DNA from: Bradyrhizobium sp. CCGE-LA001
GTDB lineage: Bacteria; Pseudomonadota; Alphaproteobacteria; Rhizobiales; Xanthobacteraceae
Length of the DNA stretch: 64,000 nucleotides
Direction: 5' to 3'
Assembly: GCF_000296215.2 (NCBI RefSeq)
Contig: NZ_CP013949.1
Span: forward strand, 2,783,501 to 2,847,500
Below the pieces are notes generated by a model that made no database searches, was not told the DNA's origin, and saw only the letters and a program-made list of their open reading frames with translations. Below are positions 7,879 to 16,536 of the stretch, one piece after another. Within the stretch, counting starts at the first letter, position 1. Each line of letters opens with the position of its first letter. The position numbers and the translations under genes are program-made.

Positions 7879-9102
7879 CTACTCGATGGCCTTCGTCACG
7901 ATACGAATCTCGGACGTCAGTGTCCGGTGCACCGGACACTTGTCGGCGATCTCCATCAGTTTCTTGCGCTGCTCAGCATCGAGTGCGCCATCCATCGTGA
8001 TGTCACGCTCGATCTGGTCGAGCATGCCCTCCCGCGTCTCGCACTCGGCGCAATCCTTGGCGTAAATCTTGGAATGTTTCAGCGTGACCGTGACGCGGTC
8101 GAGCGGCAGCGATTTGCGGTCGGCATAGAGGCGCATGGTCATGGAGGTGCAGGCGCCGAGGCCTGCGAGCAGGAAATCGTAGGGCCCGGGGCCGGCATCC
8201 TCGCCGCCGGCAGCCACAGGCTCGTCCGCCACCAGATGGTGCGGCCCGACCGAGACGATCTGGTTGAACTTGCTCTTGCGGGTCTCCTGCACCACGACCT
8301 GTCGCGGCGCCTCGGGAAGATCCATCGCCTTGGCGGGCTTTGCCGTGTCGATGTAGCGGCCCGCCCAGGCCGCGATCACATCGGCGGTGTAGAGAGCATC
8401 GTCCGGTTTCGACAGCAGGTGGTCGGCGTGGTCGAGCGAGACGAAGCTCTTGGAGTGCTTCGCCGACACGAAGATCTTGGTTGCATTGTCGATGCCGACG
8501 GTGTCGTCAACCGGTGAATGCATCACCAGCAGCGCCTTGTGCAGGCCGGTGATGTCCTTCATCAGCTGGTGCTCGGCGATATCGTCGAGGAATTCGCGCT
8601 TGATCCGGAACGGACGTCCCGCGAGCGAGACTTCGACCTCGCCCTGAGCACGGATGTTGTCGAGATGCTCACGGAAGAGACCCGTGACGTGGGCGGGATC
8701 TGAGGGCGCTGCAATGGTGACGACCGCCTTGGCTTCAGGAATTTGTCCCGCTGCAGCAAGAATCGCCGCACCGCCGAGGCTATGGCCGATCAGGATCAAC
8801 GGCGCCTTGCGGACGTTGCGCAGATGATCGGCCGCGCGCACGAGGTCGGCAACGTTGGAGGAGAACGTCGAATTGGCGAAATCGCCCTCGCTGGAGCCGA
8901 GCCCGGTGAAGTCGAACCGCAGGACCGCGATGCCCTTGGCGGCAAGCGCGACCGCGATGCGCTTGGCTGCCAGCGTGTCCTTGCCGCAGGTGAAGCAATG
9001 CGCGAACAGGGCGAACGCAGCGGGCTCGCCGTCCGGCAACTCCAGCGCGGCCGAAAGCTGATGCCCGCCTTCGCCGGTGAATTGAAAGCGTTCCGTCGGC
9101 AT
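7879..9102 (-). CDS. Bifunctional alpha/beta hydrolase - OsmC-like fusion protein
   Basis: 407 residues with two joined domains. Residues ~1-255 are an alpha/beta hydrolase: oxyanion region FAHCFTCGKD, nucleophile elbow GHSLGG with Ser108, and the late catalytic-histidine segment DHADHLL. Residues ~265-407 are an OsmC/Ohr-type domain with cysteines in GLGACTSMTMR and ADKCPVHRTL, the pair that reduces organic hydroperoxides. The fusion would let one protein hydrolyse an ester and detoxify a peroxide, or use the hydrolase part for docking. The ATG at 9102 gives the standard N-terminus. It lies downstream of the molybdoprotein gene with a 25-base gap. Confidence 0.9.
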   Translation of the reverse strand: MPTERFQFTGEGGHQLSAALELPDGEPAAFALFAHCFTCGKDTLAAKRIAVALAAKGIAVLRFDFTGLGSSEGDFANSTFSSNVADLVRAADHLRNVRKAPLILIGHSLGGAAILAAAGQIPEAKAVVTIAAPSDPAHVTGLFREHLDNIRAQGEVEVSLAGRPFRIKREFLDDIAEHQLMKDITGLHKALLVMHSPVDDTVGIDNATKIFVSAKHSKSFVSLDHADHLLSKPDDALYTADVIAAWAGRYIDTAKPAKAMDLPEAPRQVVVQETRKSKFNQIVSVGPHHLVADEPVAAGGEDAGPGPYDFLLAGLGACTSMTMRLYADRKSLPLDRVTVTLKHSKIYAKDCAECETREGMLDQIERDITMDGALDAEQRKKLMEIADKCPVHRTLTSEIRIVTKAIE

Positions 9103-9127
9103 GGGCTTCCCCCGTCCTTGCTTGATC

Positions 9128-9787
9128 CTAATCGCCTGAATAGCGTTGCTCGGCCCAGGGATCGCCGCGGTTATGATAGCCGCGGACTTCCCAGAAGCCC
9201 GGCGCATCCTTGGTCAGAAATTCGATCGCCTGGAGCCATTTGGCACTCTTCCAGAAGTACAGATGCGGCACGACCAGCCGCACCGGGCCGCCATGCTCCT
9301 CCGTCAGAGGCTGACCCGACCAGCTATGGGCGAGCAGGGCGTCCTCGGCGGCAAAATCCTCCAGCGCAAGATTGGTGGTGTAGCCGTCATAGGAATGCAG
9401 CACGACGAAGTGTGCGTCCTCGCGCGGCTGGCAGAGTGCGAGCAGCTCGCGCGTCGCGAGGCCTTCCCACTCGTTGTCGTAGCGGGACCAGGTCGTCACG
9501 CAGTGAATGTCGGAGGTGAAGCGGGCCTGCTTCTGCGCGGCGAATTCGGCAAAGGTCCAGAACACGGGAGTCTCGACCGCGCCATAGACGTCGAGCCGCC
9601 AGCGTTCGCGCGACACCGGCGGCACGACCCCGAGATCGAGCACCGGCCAATCCTTGGTGAGGTGCTGGCCGGGCGGCAGCCTTTGGTCCTCCGGCCGCGT
9701 GATCTTCCCCGTGAGAAAGCGGCCCTCGCGCGCCCACTTCTCCTTGGTGCGCGTCAGCTTGCTGTCGGATGGCGTCTCGTCGTTCAT
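9128..9787 (-). CDS. Sulfite-oxidase-fold molybdopterin-dependent oxidoreductase
   Basis: A 219-residue stand-alone molybdopterin domain of the sulfite oxidase/YedY superfamily. Cys96 in SDIHCVTTWSR should ligate molybdenum, and the HGGPVRLVVPHLYFWKSAKW block is the family core. There is no signal peptide, no haem domain and no dimerisation domain, so it is a short cytoplasmic type whose substrate and electron acceptor are unknown. It starts three bases after the upstream transporter gene ends, so co-transcription with the transporter and the OsmC fusion is likely. Confidence 0.82.
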   Translation of the reverse strand: MNDETPSDSKLTRTKEKWAREGRFLTGKITRPEDQRLPPGQHLTKDWPVLDLGVVPPVSRERWRLDVYGAVETPVFWTFAEFAAQKQARFTSDIHCVTTWSRYDNEWEGLATRELLALCQPREDAHFVVLHSYDGYTTNLALEDFAAEDALLAHSWSGQPLTEEHGGPVRLVVPHLYFWKSAKWLQAIEFLTKDAPGFWEVRGYHNRGDPWAEQRYSGD

Positions 9788-9790
9788 GGC

Positions 9791-11113
9791 CTACTCGTGC
9801 CGATGCATTGCGGAGGCATGCTTGGTATCGCGCATTGTAGCATAGATGATCAGCGACAGGCAGATGATGCCTGCAAGATAGAAATAGAACCATTCCTCGT
9901 GCCCGATGCTCTTGAAATAGAGCGCGATCGCAGGTGCCGTGCCGCCGAAGATCGAGACCGTGATGGCGTAGGGCAGGCCGACGCCGAGCGCGCGGACATT
10001 GGTCGGGAACAACTCGGCCTTCACCACCGCGTTGATCGAGGTGTAGCCGGCGACGAACAGCCAGGCGGCGCAGATCAGGATGAATGCGATGAAGGGCGAC
10101 TTGGTCTCCTTCAACGCCATCAGCAGCGGCACGGTGGCGAGCGTGCCGGCGACACCGAAGAAGATCAGCAGCGGCTTGCGTCCGATCCTGTCGGAGATCG
10201 CGCCGTAGATCGGCTGCAGGATGGTCGCGAAGATCAGCGTGCCGAAGATCACGAACGTGGTCTGGTCCTCGGTCAACCCAACCGAGAGCTTGACGAAGGT
10301 CTGCATGTAGGTGGTGAAGGTGTAGAACGCCGCAGTGCCACCGGCGGTCAGGCCGACGACGAGCAAGAGTTCGCGCGGATAGCGCAACAGGTTGGTGAGC
10401 GAGCCGGTCGGCTTCACCACCTTCTTGGCTTCCTCGAACGCCTCCGTCTCGTGCAGGCCGCGTCGCATCACCGCGGCAAAGATCGCAAGCGCCGCGCCGA
10501 TCGCGAAGGGGATGCGCCATCCCCAGTCCTTCAGCTGCTCCGGGGTGAGGAAGACCTTTTGCAGGAGCAGCAACACGATGATCGCGGTGAGCTGGCCGCC
10601 GATCAGCGTGACGTATTGGAAGCTGGAATAGAAGCCGCGGTGCTTGGGGTCGGCGACTTCGCTGAGATAGGTGGCGCTGGCGCCATATTCGCCGCCGAGG
10701 CTCAGGCCCTCGATCACGCGGGCGAGCGCCAGAATCATCGGTGCGGCGAAACCGATCGTCGCGTAGGTCGGCGTCAGCGCGATGATCAGCGAGCCGAAGC
10801 ACATGAAGACGACGGACAGCGTGAGCGAGATGCGACGGCCGTAATGGTCGGCGATGTAGCCGAAGAACCAGCCGCCCAGCGGCCGCATCAGGAAGGTCGC
10901 CGCGAATACGACGGCGACGTTCAGCTGTTGGACGACGGGGTCCTCGCCGGGAAAGAACGCAGGAGCGAAGTAGAGCGCAAACGCCGTATAGGCGTAGAAA
11001 TCGTACCACTCGACGAGATTGCCTATGGAGCCGATGAAGATCGCCTTGATTCGCCGCTCGGCGTCGGCGATGTCGATGTGGTCGGAGGCCGGGTTGGTTG
11101 CTTGCTCTGTCAC
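9791..11113 (-). CDS. MFS transporter, metabolite:H+ symporter (MHS) type
   Basis: 440 residues with twelve predicted helices. Signatures include GNLVEWYDFYAY at the first helix, FLMRPLGGWFFGYIADHYGR between helices 2 and 3, and LSLGGEYGASATYLSEVA in helix 5. These mark the KgtP/ProP-like branch that imports dicarboxylates, osmolytes or aromatic acids. I chose the GTG at 11113 because GGAGAGG precedes it at the right distance; the in-frame TTG at 11131 lies before that site. Substrate unknown; the neighbouring genes do not decide it. Confidence 0.85.
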   Translation of the reverse strand: MTEQATNPASDHIDIADAERRIKAIFIGSIGNLVEWYDFYAYTAFALYFAPAFFPGEDPVVQQLNVAVVFAATFLMRPLGGWFFGYIADHYGRRISLTLSVVFMCFGSLIIALTPTYATIGFAAPMILALARVIEGLSLGGEYGASATYLSEVADPKHRGFYSSFQYVTLIGGQLTAIIVLLLLQKVFLTPEQLKDWGWRIPFAIGAALAIFAAVMRRGLHETEAFEEAKKVVKPTGSLTNLLRYPRELLLVVGLTAGGTAAFYTFTTYMQTFVKLSVGLTEDQTTFVIFGTLIFATILQPIYGAISDRIGRKPLLIFFGVAGTLATVPLLMALKETKSPFIAFILICAAWLFVAGYTSINAVVKAELFPTNVRALGVGLPYAITVSIFGGTAPAIALYFKSIGHEEWFYFYLAGIICLSLIIYATMRDTKHASAMHRHE

Positions 11114-11143
11114 GCCGGCCTCTCCGTACAATTTGGAAGAGGC

Positions 11144-12364
11144 CTACATCGCCTTTCCGAGCAAGAATGGCAACTGGCGGGGGCCTCGCACCGTGCCTTG
11201 TGACCACGTCACCGTGCCTGCTGGATCGAGCCGGAAGTCCGGAATGCGCTTGAGCCATTCCTCCAGCGCAACCTGCATTTCCATGCGCGCAAGGTTGGAA
11301 CCGACGCAGCGGTGAATGCCGAGGCCAAACGCGGCGTGGCGGTTCTCGCGACGGTCGATCACGACTTTGTCAGCGTCCGGAAACATCTTGGGGTCGCGGT
11401 TCGCGGCCGGGAACGACAAGAGTACCATGTTGCCCGGCTTGACCGGGCAACCCGAAATGGTGGTCTCCTTGACCACTTCGCGCGCCATGGTCACCGGCGA
11501 ATAGGCACGCAGCAGCTCTTCCACCGCGATCGGGATCAGGCCGGGCTCGGCGATCAGCCGCTCGCGATCGGCAGGCGTTTTCGCAAGGTGCCAGAGCGAG
11601 GAGCCGATCGCACTCCAGGTGGTGTCGATGCCGGCGATCAGGAGCAGGCGCAGCGAGCCCAGCACGTGGGAATCCTCCAGCGGATTGCCTTGCTTGTCCC
11701 TCGCGTTCATCAGATACGAGATCAGGTCATCGGTCGGCTTCGTCTTGCGCGCCTCGATATGGGCGCTGAAATAGGCGCTCATCTCCTGGACGGCCTGGAG
11801 CAGCTTGGTCTCGTCCTTGATACCCAGCTCCAGGATCATGTGGATCCAGTTGACGAAGAGATCGCTGTCGCCTTCGGGAATGCCGAGCATGTGCGCAATC
11901 GCGCGCACCGGAATGTGCTTTGTGTAGCGCGCGGCCGCGTCCACGCTCTTCTCGGCAATGAATTCGTCGATCAGCTCGTTGCAGATGGCGCGGACGCGCG
12001 GCTCGAGCTTTTTCATTGCGTCGGGCGTGAACGGCGGCAGCAGAAGCTGTTTAGCCGGCTTGTGTTCGGGCGGATCAGAAGTGATCGGCGGAGCCGCGTT
12101 TCTGTTGATCTCGGGACGCACGTCGCGGACGATGATGCGACGGGAGGAGAAATGCTCGGTGTCGTTGGCGATCTCGCGCACGGCCTCATAGGTCGTCGGC
12201 AGATAGCAGCCGAGGAAGCGATTGGTGTGCACGACCGGGCTCGTGGTGCGCAGCTCGTCCCAGATGGGGAAGGGATCGTCCGTCCATTGCGGATCGGTGT
12301 GGTCGAAATCGTGAACCCAGTCGGTCACGGGCGGATGAGCGGCGGGCTGGCTGACGTCGGACAT
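11144..12364 (-). CDS. Cytochrome P450
   Basis: A 406-residue soluble bacterial P450. The I-helix AGIDTT (244-249) carries the acid-alcohol pair for oxygen activation, ExxR is Glu283-Arg286, and the haem loop FGLGIHRCVG (346-355) has Cys353 as axial ligand. These enzymes hydroxylate small hydrophobic or aromatic substrates using electrons from a ferredoxin and its reductase. The ferredoxin gene lies 57 bases upstream on the same strand; no ferredoxin reductase is nearby. The ATG at 12364 is preceded by GGAG. The substrate cannot be read from the sequence. Confidence 0.93.
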   Translation of the reverse strand: MSDVSQPAAHPPVTDWVHDFDHTDPQWTDDPFPIWDELRTTSPVVHTNRFLGCYLPTTYEAVREIANDTEHFSSRRIIVRDVRPEINRNAAPPITSDPPEHKPAKQLLLPPFTPDAMKKLEPRVRAICNELIDEFIAEKSVDAAARYTKHIPVRAIAHMLGIPEGDSDLFVNWIHMILELGIKDETKLLQAVQEMSAYFSAHIEARKTKPTDDLISYLMNARDKQGNPLEDSHVLGSLRLLLIAGIDTTWSAIGSSLWHLAKTPADRERLIAEPGLIPIAVEELLRAYSPVTMAREVVKETTISGCPVKPGNMVLLSFPAANRDPKMFPDADKVVIDRRENRHAAFGLGIHRCVGSNLARMEMQVALEEWLKRIPDFRLDPAGTVTWSQGTVRGPRQLPFLLGKAM

Positions 12365-12421
12365 CTCGGAAGCTCCAGGGCTCGTGTTCGCTGAAAGCAC
12401 GCGCAACGCGCGGAAAGCGCG

Positions 12422-12631
12422 CTACTCCTCGATCACATCGATCGCGATTTCCGGACAATTGGACTTGGCGAGCCAGGCCTTGTCTTCCAGGCCCGGCGGA
12501 ACGATGCCGTCTCCGGCTTCATGGGCGTTGCCGTATTCGTCGAGCTCGAACAGCTCCGGCGCGAGCGCCTTGCAGCGGGCGTGGCCCTGGCACTTGTCGG
12601 GATCGACGTGAACCTTCAGTCGCTCTGTCAT
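12422..12631 (-). CDS. Ferredoxin with CxxHxxC cluster motif (P450 partner)
   Basis: A 69-residue acidic ferredoxin. The cluster-binding segment is Cys14-Gln-Gly-His17-Ala-Arg-Cys20, with the last ligand Cys59 in NCPE. His17 takes the place of the cysteine found in [4Fe-4S] proteins, so a [3Fe-4S] or unusual [4Fe-4S] cluster is expected. CxxHxxC ferredoxins that serve P450s are known from Rhodopseudomonas palustris. It is the first gene of the two-gene unit with the P450 downstream and is divergent from a TetR regulator. Confidence 0.9.
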   Translation of the reverse strand: MTERLKVHVDPDKCQGHARCKALAPELFELDEYGNAHEAGDGIVPPGLEDKAWLAKSNCPEIAIDVIEE

Positions 12632-12764
12632 CGCGGCTTCCTCGGTCGTAGGCGCCTGCCCCGAAGGCGGCGCGTTTCCTCATTTAGGTCTTGTCTAAGT
12701 TATAGCCTATTACATTCGTGTTGGACTTCCCCTGTCAAGCGCAATCTCATAGGCTTCGTTCAAC
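12632..12764. promoter_or_regulatory. Divergent promoter region, ferredoxin-P450 / TetR
   Basis: This 133-base, AT-richer gap must hold promoters for both directions. TTAG and CTAA half-sites flank a short spacer in TTAGGTCTTGTCTAA (12685-12699), and TAGG/CCTA recur at its edges up to 12710. The symmetry is only partial, so calling it the TetR operator is a guess. Confidence 0.35.
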
Positions 12765-13412
12765 ATGCGCTCACAACTCGCTCGCAAGCCCGAGAAGACC
12801 TACCACCACGGCGATCTTCGCGATGCCTTGATCGAGGCCGCGCTGCGCGAAGCGGAACGGGGCGGTGCCGAGGCAATCAGCATCAAGGCGCTGGCCAGGC
12901 AGCTCGGCGTGTCGCAGCCGGCCCCATATCGACATTTTGCAGACCGCGAGGCTTTGCTCGCGGCGGTGACGGCGGAAGCCTTCCGGCAGCTCAGTGCAAT
13001 TCTGCGCGAGGCGATGACAACGCCCTCGAAGCAATCGAAGCTGTCGCGGCTCGCGCTGGCCACGCTCGATTTCGGCCTGCGTCGCAACGGTATCTACCGG
13101 CTGATGTTCGCCTCGCGCACGGTCTCATGTGCGGCCAAGGGCAGCGAGCTGCACGAGGCCACGCGCGAGACCTTTTCGCTCGTGATCGAGGCCCTGGAGG
13201 CTCCGGCGGTCGGCTATTTGCGCGAGCGGCAGGCGCTCAAGATCTGGGCGGCGCTGCACGGCGTGGTGATGCTGGCCGAGCAGGGACTGTTCACCGGCGA
13301 GGCGGCGCATGCGACGCGCGAGGAGCTCGTCGAGGACTTTGTCAACGAGACGAAGGCCGCCTTGGCTGTTGCGATCAAGGATGCGCGGCGCCGCAAGAAG
13401 GCTGGCGCTTAA
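12765..13412 (+). CDS. TetR/AcrR-family transcriptional regulator
   Basis: 215 residues. The N-terminal helix-turn-helix spans roughly 20-65 (ISIKALARQLGVSQPAPYRHFADREALL), and the rest is the helical ligand-binding domain with the WHG-like ALKIWAALHGVVMLAEQGL. It is divergent from the ferredoxin-P450 pair, so it probably represses that unit until a P450 substrate or related hydrophobe binds. Its last four bases overlap the convergent racemase-like gene. Confidence 0.88.
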   Translation: MRSQLARKPEKTYHHGDLRDALIEAALREAERGGAEAISIKALARQLGVSQPAPYRHFADREALLAAVTAEAFRQLSAILREAMTTPSKQSKLSRLALATLDFGLRRNGIYRLMFASRTVSCAAKGSELHEATRETFSLVIEALEAPAVGYLRERQALKIWAALHGVVMLAEQGLFTGEAAHATREELVEDFVNETKAALAVAIKDARRRKKAGA

Positions 13413-14059
13413 GTCTTCGCGTTCAGCAGCTTCATCAGCTTGTCGACGGCGCTATCAGGCGTGGTCACGACCGGATGGCCGGTGACTTTGGCGACCAGCG
13501 GCGCGGCCGCGGCGATGCTGAACTGTGCGAGCGCGATGACGTCGCAATCGCGCAAATCGCGCGAAGCTTCGGCGATCAGCCGGTCGTGCGTTGCGCGGTC
13601 GCCGCGATCGAGTGCCGCCAGCGCGCCCTCGGCGAGCTTCGGTACGACCTCGACGGTGGTGGGAAACTCCGGCGGCATCGAGGCCAGGGTCGGCGGGAAG
13701 GTCGAGAGTAGGCCGATGCGCTTGCCCATGGTCACCGCACGCTCGATCATGGCTTCGTTCGGCTTCAGCACCGGCACCGGCGCATGCGCCCGCGCGACCG
13801 CTTCGATGCAGGGGCCGAAGGCCGAACAGGTGAACAGGATCCCGTCCGCTCCGGTCCCTGCGGCGTAATTGCCGAGCGCCAGGAAACGCTCGGTCATGGC
13901 GTCGGTGAGCGCGCCGTCGCGCGCGAGGTCCGCCGATAGGCTGTCGTCGAGCAGGTTCATCAACCGCGCCGCGGGCCACGCCTTCGCGAACGCCGCCTCG
14001 ATCGGGGCGATGGAGTGTTTGAGGGCGTGGATGAGGGCGATGCGAGGTGGTGTCGTCAT
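13409..14059 (-). CDS. Asp/Glu/hydantoin racemase-family protein
   Basis: 216 residues with the racemase-like fold. The first catalytic-type cysteine is Cys78 in ILFTCSAFGPCIEA. The matching second half-site reads DVIALAQFSIAAAAPL and has no cysteine where racemases have their second acid/base. It may therefore be a one-cysteine lyase/decarboxylase or isomerase relative rather than a true racemase. Ten bases separate it from the amidase gene upstream on the same strand, which suggests joint processing of an amide or amino-acid derivative. Confidence 0.72.
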   Translation of the reverse strand: MTTPPRIALIHALKHSIAPIEAAFAKAWPAARLMNLLDDSLSADLARDGALTDAMTERFLALGNYAAGTGADGILFTCSAFGPCIEAVARAHAPVPVLKPNEAMIERAVTMGKRIGLLSTFPPTLASMPPEFPTTVEVVPKLAEGALAALDRGDRATHDRLIAEASRDLRDCDVIALAQFSIAAAAPLVAKVTGHPVVTTPDSAVDKLMKLLNAKT

Positions 14060-14069
14060 CGGGAATACG

Positions 14070-15488
14070 TCAGTTCTTCACCTTCGGGTCGATCGGCGTC
14101 GTGCTGCGCAAACCCAGAATGTCCTCCAGCACCTTCGCGCCGGCGATGACCTGCGCATCGGCGCGCGGCGCGCCCACCACCTGCACGCCGACCGGCAGGC
14201 CGGACGCCGTGAAGCCGCACGGCAGCGACAGGGACGGGCAGCAGGCCAGCGTGATTGCGTAGACGATGCCGAGCCATTCGACGTAATTGTCGAATCGCTT
14301 GCCGGCGCATTCGGCGACATAGCGATTTTCGACAGGGAAGGGCGGCACGATCGTGGTGGGCGTCAGCAGCAAATCATAGTTCTTGAAGAACTCGACCGCG
14401 CGCGCGGTCATAGCAACGCGCTGGGCCTCGGCGCGCTCGAGCTGCTCGACGGTGAGCTTGAGGCCTTCCTCGATGTTCCAGATTACCTCGGGCTTGAGCA
14501 GATCGCGCTTGGTCCGGAGAAGCTGTGCCTTGCTGATCGCGAAGTCGAAGGCGCGCAGCACGTGGAAGCATTCATGCGCCTCGCGCCAGTCGGGATGTGC
14601 CTCCTCGACGACGGCGCCGGCCTCGGCAAAGCGTTCAGCCGCCTTGCGCGTGATCGCCTTGACCTCGGGATCGACAGGCGTGATGCCGAGATCGGGCGAA
14701 TAGGCGATGCGCTTGGGCCTCTTGCCGGACTGTGCGGCCGACAGGAACGAGGTCAGAGGCGCCGGCAGCGACAACGGATCGGCGGCATAGTCGCCGCTCA
14801 TGGCGTCCAGCAGAAGCGCGAGATCCTCGACGTTCCGGGCCATCGGCCCCTGCACGCCGAGATTGCGGTCGATGCCCGCCTTCGGCGTATGCGCGACGCG
14901 GCCGATGCTCGGCCGCATGCCGACGATGCCGCAGAAGCTCGCCGGGCTGCGCAGGCTGCCGCCCATGTCGGAGCCCTGCGCGAGCCAGGCCATGCCGGTC
15001 GCCAGCGCCACCGCCGCGCCGCCGGACGAGCCGGCCGCGGATTTCGAAGTATCCCAGGGATTGAGCGTCGCGCCGAACACCTCGTTGAAGGTGTTGGCAC
15101 CGGCGCCGAATTCCGGCGTGTTGGATTTGGCGTAGACGACCGCGCCGTTGGCCTCGAGGTTCTCAACCATGAGGTCGGACTTGGCGGGGATGTTATCCCT
15201 AAAGATCGGCGAGCCCTGGGTGTTCAGCACGCCTGCAACGTCGGTCAGGTCCTTGATCGGCACCGGCAGGCCCGCGAGCAGGCCGCGCGCGCCGGCCGGC
15301 TTCTGCATCAGGGCCTTGGCATGATCCCGCGCGCGATCGAAACACAGCGTCGGCAGTGCGTTGACTTTGCCGTCGACCTCCTTGATGCGCTTCTCCACCA
15401 CATCCAGCAGTTCGAGCGGCGAGACGTCGCCCGACCGCAATTTGTCGACGACTGTGCACGCGGTTTCGCGGATCAGGTCTTGAGACAA
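14070..15488 (-). CDS. Amidase-signature-family amidase
   Basis: 472 residues with the complete amidase-signature triad: Lys79 in PVPIKDLTDV, cis-Ser154 in AAGSSGG, and nucleophile Ser178 in QGSDMGGSLRSPA. It hydrolyses a carboxylic amide to acid and ammonia. There are no GatB/GatC genes nearby, so it is a stand-alone catabolic amidase rather than the tRNA amidotransferase subunit. It is transcribed before the racemase-like gene. A palindromic repeat separates it from the SDR gene on its 5' side. Confidence 0.88.
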   Translation of the reverse strand: MSQDLIRETACTVVDKLRSGDVSPLELLDVVEKRIKEVDGKVNALPTLCFDRARDHAKALMQKPAGARGLLAGLPVPIKDLTDVAGVLNTQGSPIFRDNIPAKSDLMVENLEANGAVVYAKSNTPEFGAGANTFNEVFGATLNPWDTSKSAAGSSGGAAVALATGMAWLAQGSDMGGSLRSPASFCGIVGMRPSIGRVAHTPKAGIDRNLGVQGPMARNVEDLALLLDAMSGDYAADPLSLPAPLTSFLSAAQSGKRPKRIAYSPDLGITPVDPEVKAITRKAAERFAEAGAVVEEAHPDWREAHECFHVLRAFDFAISKAQLLRTKRDLLKPEVIWNIEEGLKLTVEQLERAEAQRVAMTARAVEFFKNYDLLLTPTTIVPPFPVENRYVAECAGKRFDNYVEWLGIVYAITLACCPSLSLPCGFTASGLPVGVQVVGAPRADAQVIAGAKVLEDILGLRSTTPIDPKVKN

Positions 15489-15514
15489 TTATTTTACTCC
15501 CGTGCTTGTCCTGT

Positions 15515-15596
15515 CGTCATTGCGAGCGCAGCGAAGCAATCCAGTCTGTGACCGCTGGGGCATTCCTGGATCGTTTTGCTTCGCTCGCAACGACGG
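15515..15596. repeat. Palindromic intergenic repeat, family A
   Basis: CGTCATTGCGAGCGCAGCGA and the following AGCAATCCAG are mirrored by GATCG...TTGCTTCGCTCGCAACGACG. It is the second copy of the 150-236 element and has diverged in the central loop. Confidence 0.8.
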
Positions 15597-15602
15597 AAGA
15601 AA

Positions 15603-16379
15603 CTAACCCCAGCCGGCGCTGATGCCGCCATCGACCGTGTAGATCACCCCCGAGGTATAACCTGAGCGATCCGACGCCAGGAACGCCATGAGGTCACCGA
15701 TCTCGCGCGCATGTGCGGGACGGCCGAGCGGCAGGCTCTTCTGGAATTCCTTGTAGCGAGTCTCGTCGCCGAACTGGTGCTTGGCACGCGTCTTGAGCAG
15801 GGTGACGTGACGGTCGGTGCCGACAGGGCCGGGATTGATGCCGACAACGCGGATGTTGTCGGCGAGGCTCTTGCCGCCGAGCGCGCGGGTGAAGGCCATC
15901 AGCGCGGCATTGCCGGCGCTGCCGCAGATGTAATTGGCATCGAACTTCTCGCCGGCCGCGCCAATGTCGTTGACGATCACGCCGCCGCCCCTGGCCTTCA
16001 TCTGCGCATAGATCTGCCGCGTGAGGTTGATATAGCCGAACACTTTCAATTCCCAGGCGTGCCGCCAGGTCGCCTCGTCGATCTTGTCGATGGAGCCGCC
16101 CGGGATGTCGCCGGCATTGTTGACGAGGACGTCGATGTCGGCGGCTTCCTTCGCGAGCCGTGCCACGTCCTCCGTCTTGCGCAGGTCCACGATGCTGGTT
16201 GCGGCATCGATCTGGTGTACCGAGCGCAGGCGATCCGCCAGCGCCTTGAGCTGGTCGCCGCTGCGGGCAGCCAGCAGGAGGTGCGCGCCTTCTTCGGCAA
16301 ATGCCTCGGCGGCAGCCGCGCCGATGCCCTTGGAGGCGCCCGTGATCAGGACGCGCTTGCCACGCAGATGCAAATCCAT
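15603..16379 (-). CDS. SDR-fold protein lacking the usual catalytic Ser and Lys
   Basis: 258 residues of classical SDR fold: cofactor loop TGASKGIG (13-20), NNAG at 87-90, and C-terminal VDGGISAGWG. The active site is unusual. Tyr150 is present, but position 154, normally lysine, is Ser (YICGS), and the strand that normally supplies serine reads GVIVNDIG. Standard hydride-transfer chemistry would be impaired, so it may bind a cofactor for another purpose or use a different proton relay. The ATG at 16379 was chosen over an earlier frame opening. It lies upstream of, and on the same strand as, the amidase. Confidence 0.78.
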   Translation of the reverse strand: MDLHLRGKRVLITGASKGIGAAAAEAFAEEGAHLLLAARSGDQLKALADRLRSVHQIDAATSIVDLRKTEDVARLAKEAADIDVLVNNAGDIPGGSIDKIDEATWRHAWELKVFGYINLTRQIYAQMKARGGGVIVNDIGAAGEKFDANYICGSAGNAALMAFTRALGGKSLADNIRVVGINPGPVGTDRHVTLLKTRAKHQFGDETRYKEFQKSLPLGRPAHAREIGDLMAFLASDRSGYTSGVIYTVDGGISAGWG

Positions 16380-16536
16380 GAGGGGGTACTCTCGCGGGAT
16401 AGGAACAGGATCAAACCAGTAGGCGCTCGGTCGCGCCATGGTCAACATTGCAGTGCAGCGTTGCGCTGCCGCCGCGTTTGGTCCATTGCAGTGCGATCAA
16501 AGGCGGCGGCTGCCGAACCAACCAAGGACGTTCTCG

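Noticed and set aside
9146..11203. A 685-codon + strand frame opposite the MFS transporter
   Set aside because: Low-complexity charged product, antisense to a clear membrane transporter with intact motifs.
14070..15488. GatA subunit of the tRNA amidotransferase
   Set aside because: The triad numbering is the same as GatA, but gatB and gatC are absent and the gene sits in a catabolic context.
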